A DNA stretch of 64,000 nt from Promethearchaeota archaeon (GTDB lineage: Archaea > Asgardarchaeota > Thorarchaeia > Thorarchaeales > Thorarchaeaceae): contig WJMJ01000062.1 of the NCBI GenBank assembly GCA_014728035.1, positions 1 to 64,000 of the forward strand, written 5' to 3'. Below, in pieces: positions 62,566 through 64,000 of this stretch; the first letter of the stretch is position 1, and each line of letters opens with the position of its first letter. The notes under the pieces were generated by a model, which saw only the letters and a program-made list of their open reading frames with translations, was not told the origin of the DNA and did no database searches. The translations under genes and the position numbers were made by a program.

Positions 62566-63579
62566 CTAGATAGTACTACCACAGTTGGAGCAAATGAACT
62601 TACCTGCTGGAATTTCTTTTCCACATACACGACATGTACGCGATTTCTTAGATACCGCAATTTCGGTCTCATCGCCTTTTCGAGGTATCAAGATGAAGCG
62701 GTCATCTTCCCAACTTATCTTGAATTCTTCAGGATTTCCAGCTAACTCAAGTAAATCTGTTGGCATAGGTAATCGATAATTGTTATCTAGTTTGATGATA
62801 CGAGTCGTATCCAACGTATCAAGATCGATACCCGTTTGGTGAAATCCAGATATGATTCCATCTCGAATCTCAACTGTTACATCTGCTTTTGATGCAACTT
62901 GTTGACTATGTGTGACAATAAAGAATGAAGTACCAAGAGTTTCGTTCAATTCTTTGAAAAGTTCAAGAATTCGTTCTGCTGTTTCAGGATCTAAGTCGCC
63001 TGTAGGCTCATCACAAAGGACCAGACCCTTGCTTTCTGTATCGATTAAATTCACAAGAGCACTAGCAATTGCGATTCTAGAACGTTCTCCACCACTGAGA
63101 GTTGTGACTTTGTTTCGTTTTCTCTCTTCCAGTCCAACAAGTTTGATAAGCCGATCAACTCGTTCTTGTCGAACTTTTCTGGGCACCCCTGCTATCCGAG
63201 CAGCTAGTTCCACATTCTGCCACGCATTTAGGTGGGGAAGAAGATTAGCAACTTGAAAAATGAAACCAATGAAGTTTCTCCTAGCCTCAGTTAGAACACG
63301 TTCACTAATCTTAGTAATGTCTGATCGGAGATTAGCCCAGTAGACTTTTCCAACGGTTGCTTTTGTGATACCACCAATGATGTTTGTAAGTGTTGTTTTG
63401 CCTGAACCAGATGGGCCAACCACACACATGATTTTCCCTTCTTGAATTTGGATAGATACACCACTCAATGCAACCGTTTCCAGTTCAGCGGTCTTGTAGA
63501 TCTTATAGACGTTATCACAACTGACTACAATATCATCAGCGTAATCAGAATATAGGTCTAGTTCATCACTTACGGTCAT
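62566..63579 (-). CDS. ABC transporter ATPase (LolD/MacB-like) with C-terminal zinc ribbon
   Basis: The protein is 337 residues from ATG 63579; GTG 63588 is an alternative. Motifs: Walker A GPSGSGKTT, Q-loop region FIFQVANLLPHLNAWQNVELAAR, signature LSGGERSRI, Walker B LVLCDEPTGDLD, H-loop IVTHSQ. This is the family that works with FtsX-type permeases in lipoprotein or peptide export. After the NBD comes an ~80-residue extension ending in a zinc ribbon (CRVCGKEIPAGKFICSNCG), an addition not usual in bacterial LolD. The permease encoded next to it (63729 onward) is the likely partner. Confidence 0.92.
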   Translation of the reverse strand: MTVSDELDLYSDYADDIVVSCDNVYKIYKTAELETVALSGVSIQIQEGKIMCVVGPSGSGKTTLTNIIGGITKATVGKVYWANLRSDITKISERVLTEARRNFIGFIFQVANLLPHLNAWQNVELAARIAGVPRKVRQERVDRLIKLVGLEERKRNKVTTLSGGERSRIAIASALVNLIDTESKGLVLCDEPTGDLDPETAERILELFKELNETLGTSFFIVTHSQQVASKADVTVEIRDGIISGFHQTGIDLDTLDTTRIIKLDNNYRLPMPTDLLELAGNPEEFKISWEDDRFILIPRKGDETEIAVSKKSRTCRVCGKEIPAGKFICSNCGSTI

Positions 63580-63680
63580 AGGAGGCACGATATTTCTTCC
63601 AGTGGATTCATCAGATAAGGGTTTTGAACTGCGCTAAAGATTGGCTTTGTAATAATGTAGTGAAAAACACAGCATGAAAG

Positions 63681-63718
63681 AAAAAGGATAGGTCTGAGAG
63701 GAGTAAGATTCCTCTCAG
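63681..63718 (-). terminator. Hairpin terminator after the FtsX-like permease
   Basis: CTGAGAGGA/TCCTCTCAG stem (63694-63718), then a T run on the minus strand (63681-63686). Confidence 0.7.
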
Positions 63719-63728
63719 CACAAGTTAA

Positions 63729-64000
63729 CTAGAGATTTCGCAATGCTGTGGCAGGATTGACTTGTCCGGCTCTACGAGCTGGTATGTAACAACTAGCAAT
63801 CATGACGAAACTTTCCAAAGATAATGTTACAATCATCATGCTTAGAGGGAATGAAAGTACTTCTCCAAGGATTGGTGAGAATGGAGATACTCCTAGAGTC
63901 AGAATAGCCATCACATATCCGAAAACCAAACCAAGAATTGCACTAATGGCAATAGCTGCAATCACGATACCAGAGAACTCTCCAAAGACCATTGATACAA
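63729..64000 (-). CDS. FtsX/MacB-type permease, C-terminal part (cut by right edge)
   Basis: The frame is open to the window edge, so the true start is outside. The visible ~90 residues contain two to three membrane helices (SGIVIAAIAISAILGLVFGYVMAILTL; MMIVTLSLESFVMIASCYIP) and the family-typical ending PARRAGQVNPATALRNL. It is the permease partner of the adjacent ABC ATPase. A hairpin terminator follows its stop. Confidence 0.88.
   Translation of the reverse strand, partial: VSMVFGEFSGIVIAAIAISAILGLVFGYVMAILTLGVSPFSPILGEVLSFPLSMMIVTLSLESFVMIASCYIPARRAGQVNPATALRNL

Overview
This looks like a piece of an archaeal chromosome, most likely from an Asgard-type lineage (a Thorarchaeota-like genome would fit, but I cannot prove the phylum). 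Archaeal signs seen in the sequence are: an ArcS-RaSEA archaeosine pair, a bifunctional FBP aldolase/phosphatase, a short archaeal-type triosephosphate isomerase, an ABCE1/Rli1 ribosome-recycling factor, ribbon-helix-helix regulators, TATA-like elements in front of genes and tRNAs, and Shine-Dalgarno motifs of the GGTGAT/GGAGTG type that often decide between alternative starts. Everything here was read by eye; no alignment or search was run.

Layout. Positions 148-30075 (minus) are one uninterrupted reading frame for a 9,975-residue secreted or membrane-attached giant protein: signal peptide, toroid-like N-terminal domain, helical hairpin in the membrane, a compositionally different ~1,340-residue module with no N-glycosylation sequon, then thousands of residues of beta-sandwich modules, two Ig-like blocks, a calcium-binding TSP3-like stretch, a PA14-like module and a hydrophobic C-terminus. 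A membrane-protein gene starts one base after its stop and runs off the left edge. Next come a leucine-rich-repeat protein (30450-32096) and a DUF11-like repeat protein without a signal peptide (32611-34401).

Positions 34454-40529 (minus) are a probable operon: a DUF1998-type helicase, ArcS, RaSEA and a small unknown protein. At 40679-42979 (plus) a cobalamin-binding sensor with the W-x9-EH signature of B12 photoreceptors sits 3 bases ahead of a soluble histidine kinase, behind two palindromes. Then two thioredoxins, a gamma-carbonic-anhydrase-like protein lacking one zinc ligand, an M24 aminopeptidase homologue lacking most metal ligands, and two tRNA-Arg genes (GCG and CCG anticodons, both with encoded CCA).

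Positions 46.3-55.5 kb are housekeeping and central metabolism: two RHH regulators, a Nif3-like protein, a DUF89/ARMT1-like protein, tpiA, an SCP2-like protein, a parvulin, FBP aldolase/phosphatase, a nucleoside phosphorylase and ABCE1 (with one iron-sulfur cysteine replaced by Glu). Positions 55.6-58.7 kb (plus) hold a tightly packed set: YkgJ-like cysteine protein, PHP phosphoesterase, amidohydrolase and Mut7-C nuclease-like protein. The right end has OsmC, a zinc alcohol dehydrogenase overlapping a small Toprim protein, a membrane alpha/beta hydrolase, and an ABC-ATPase/FtsX-like permease pair cut by the window edge. No CRISPR array, insertion sequence, integrase or rRNA was seen.
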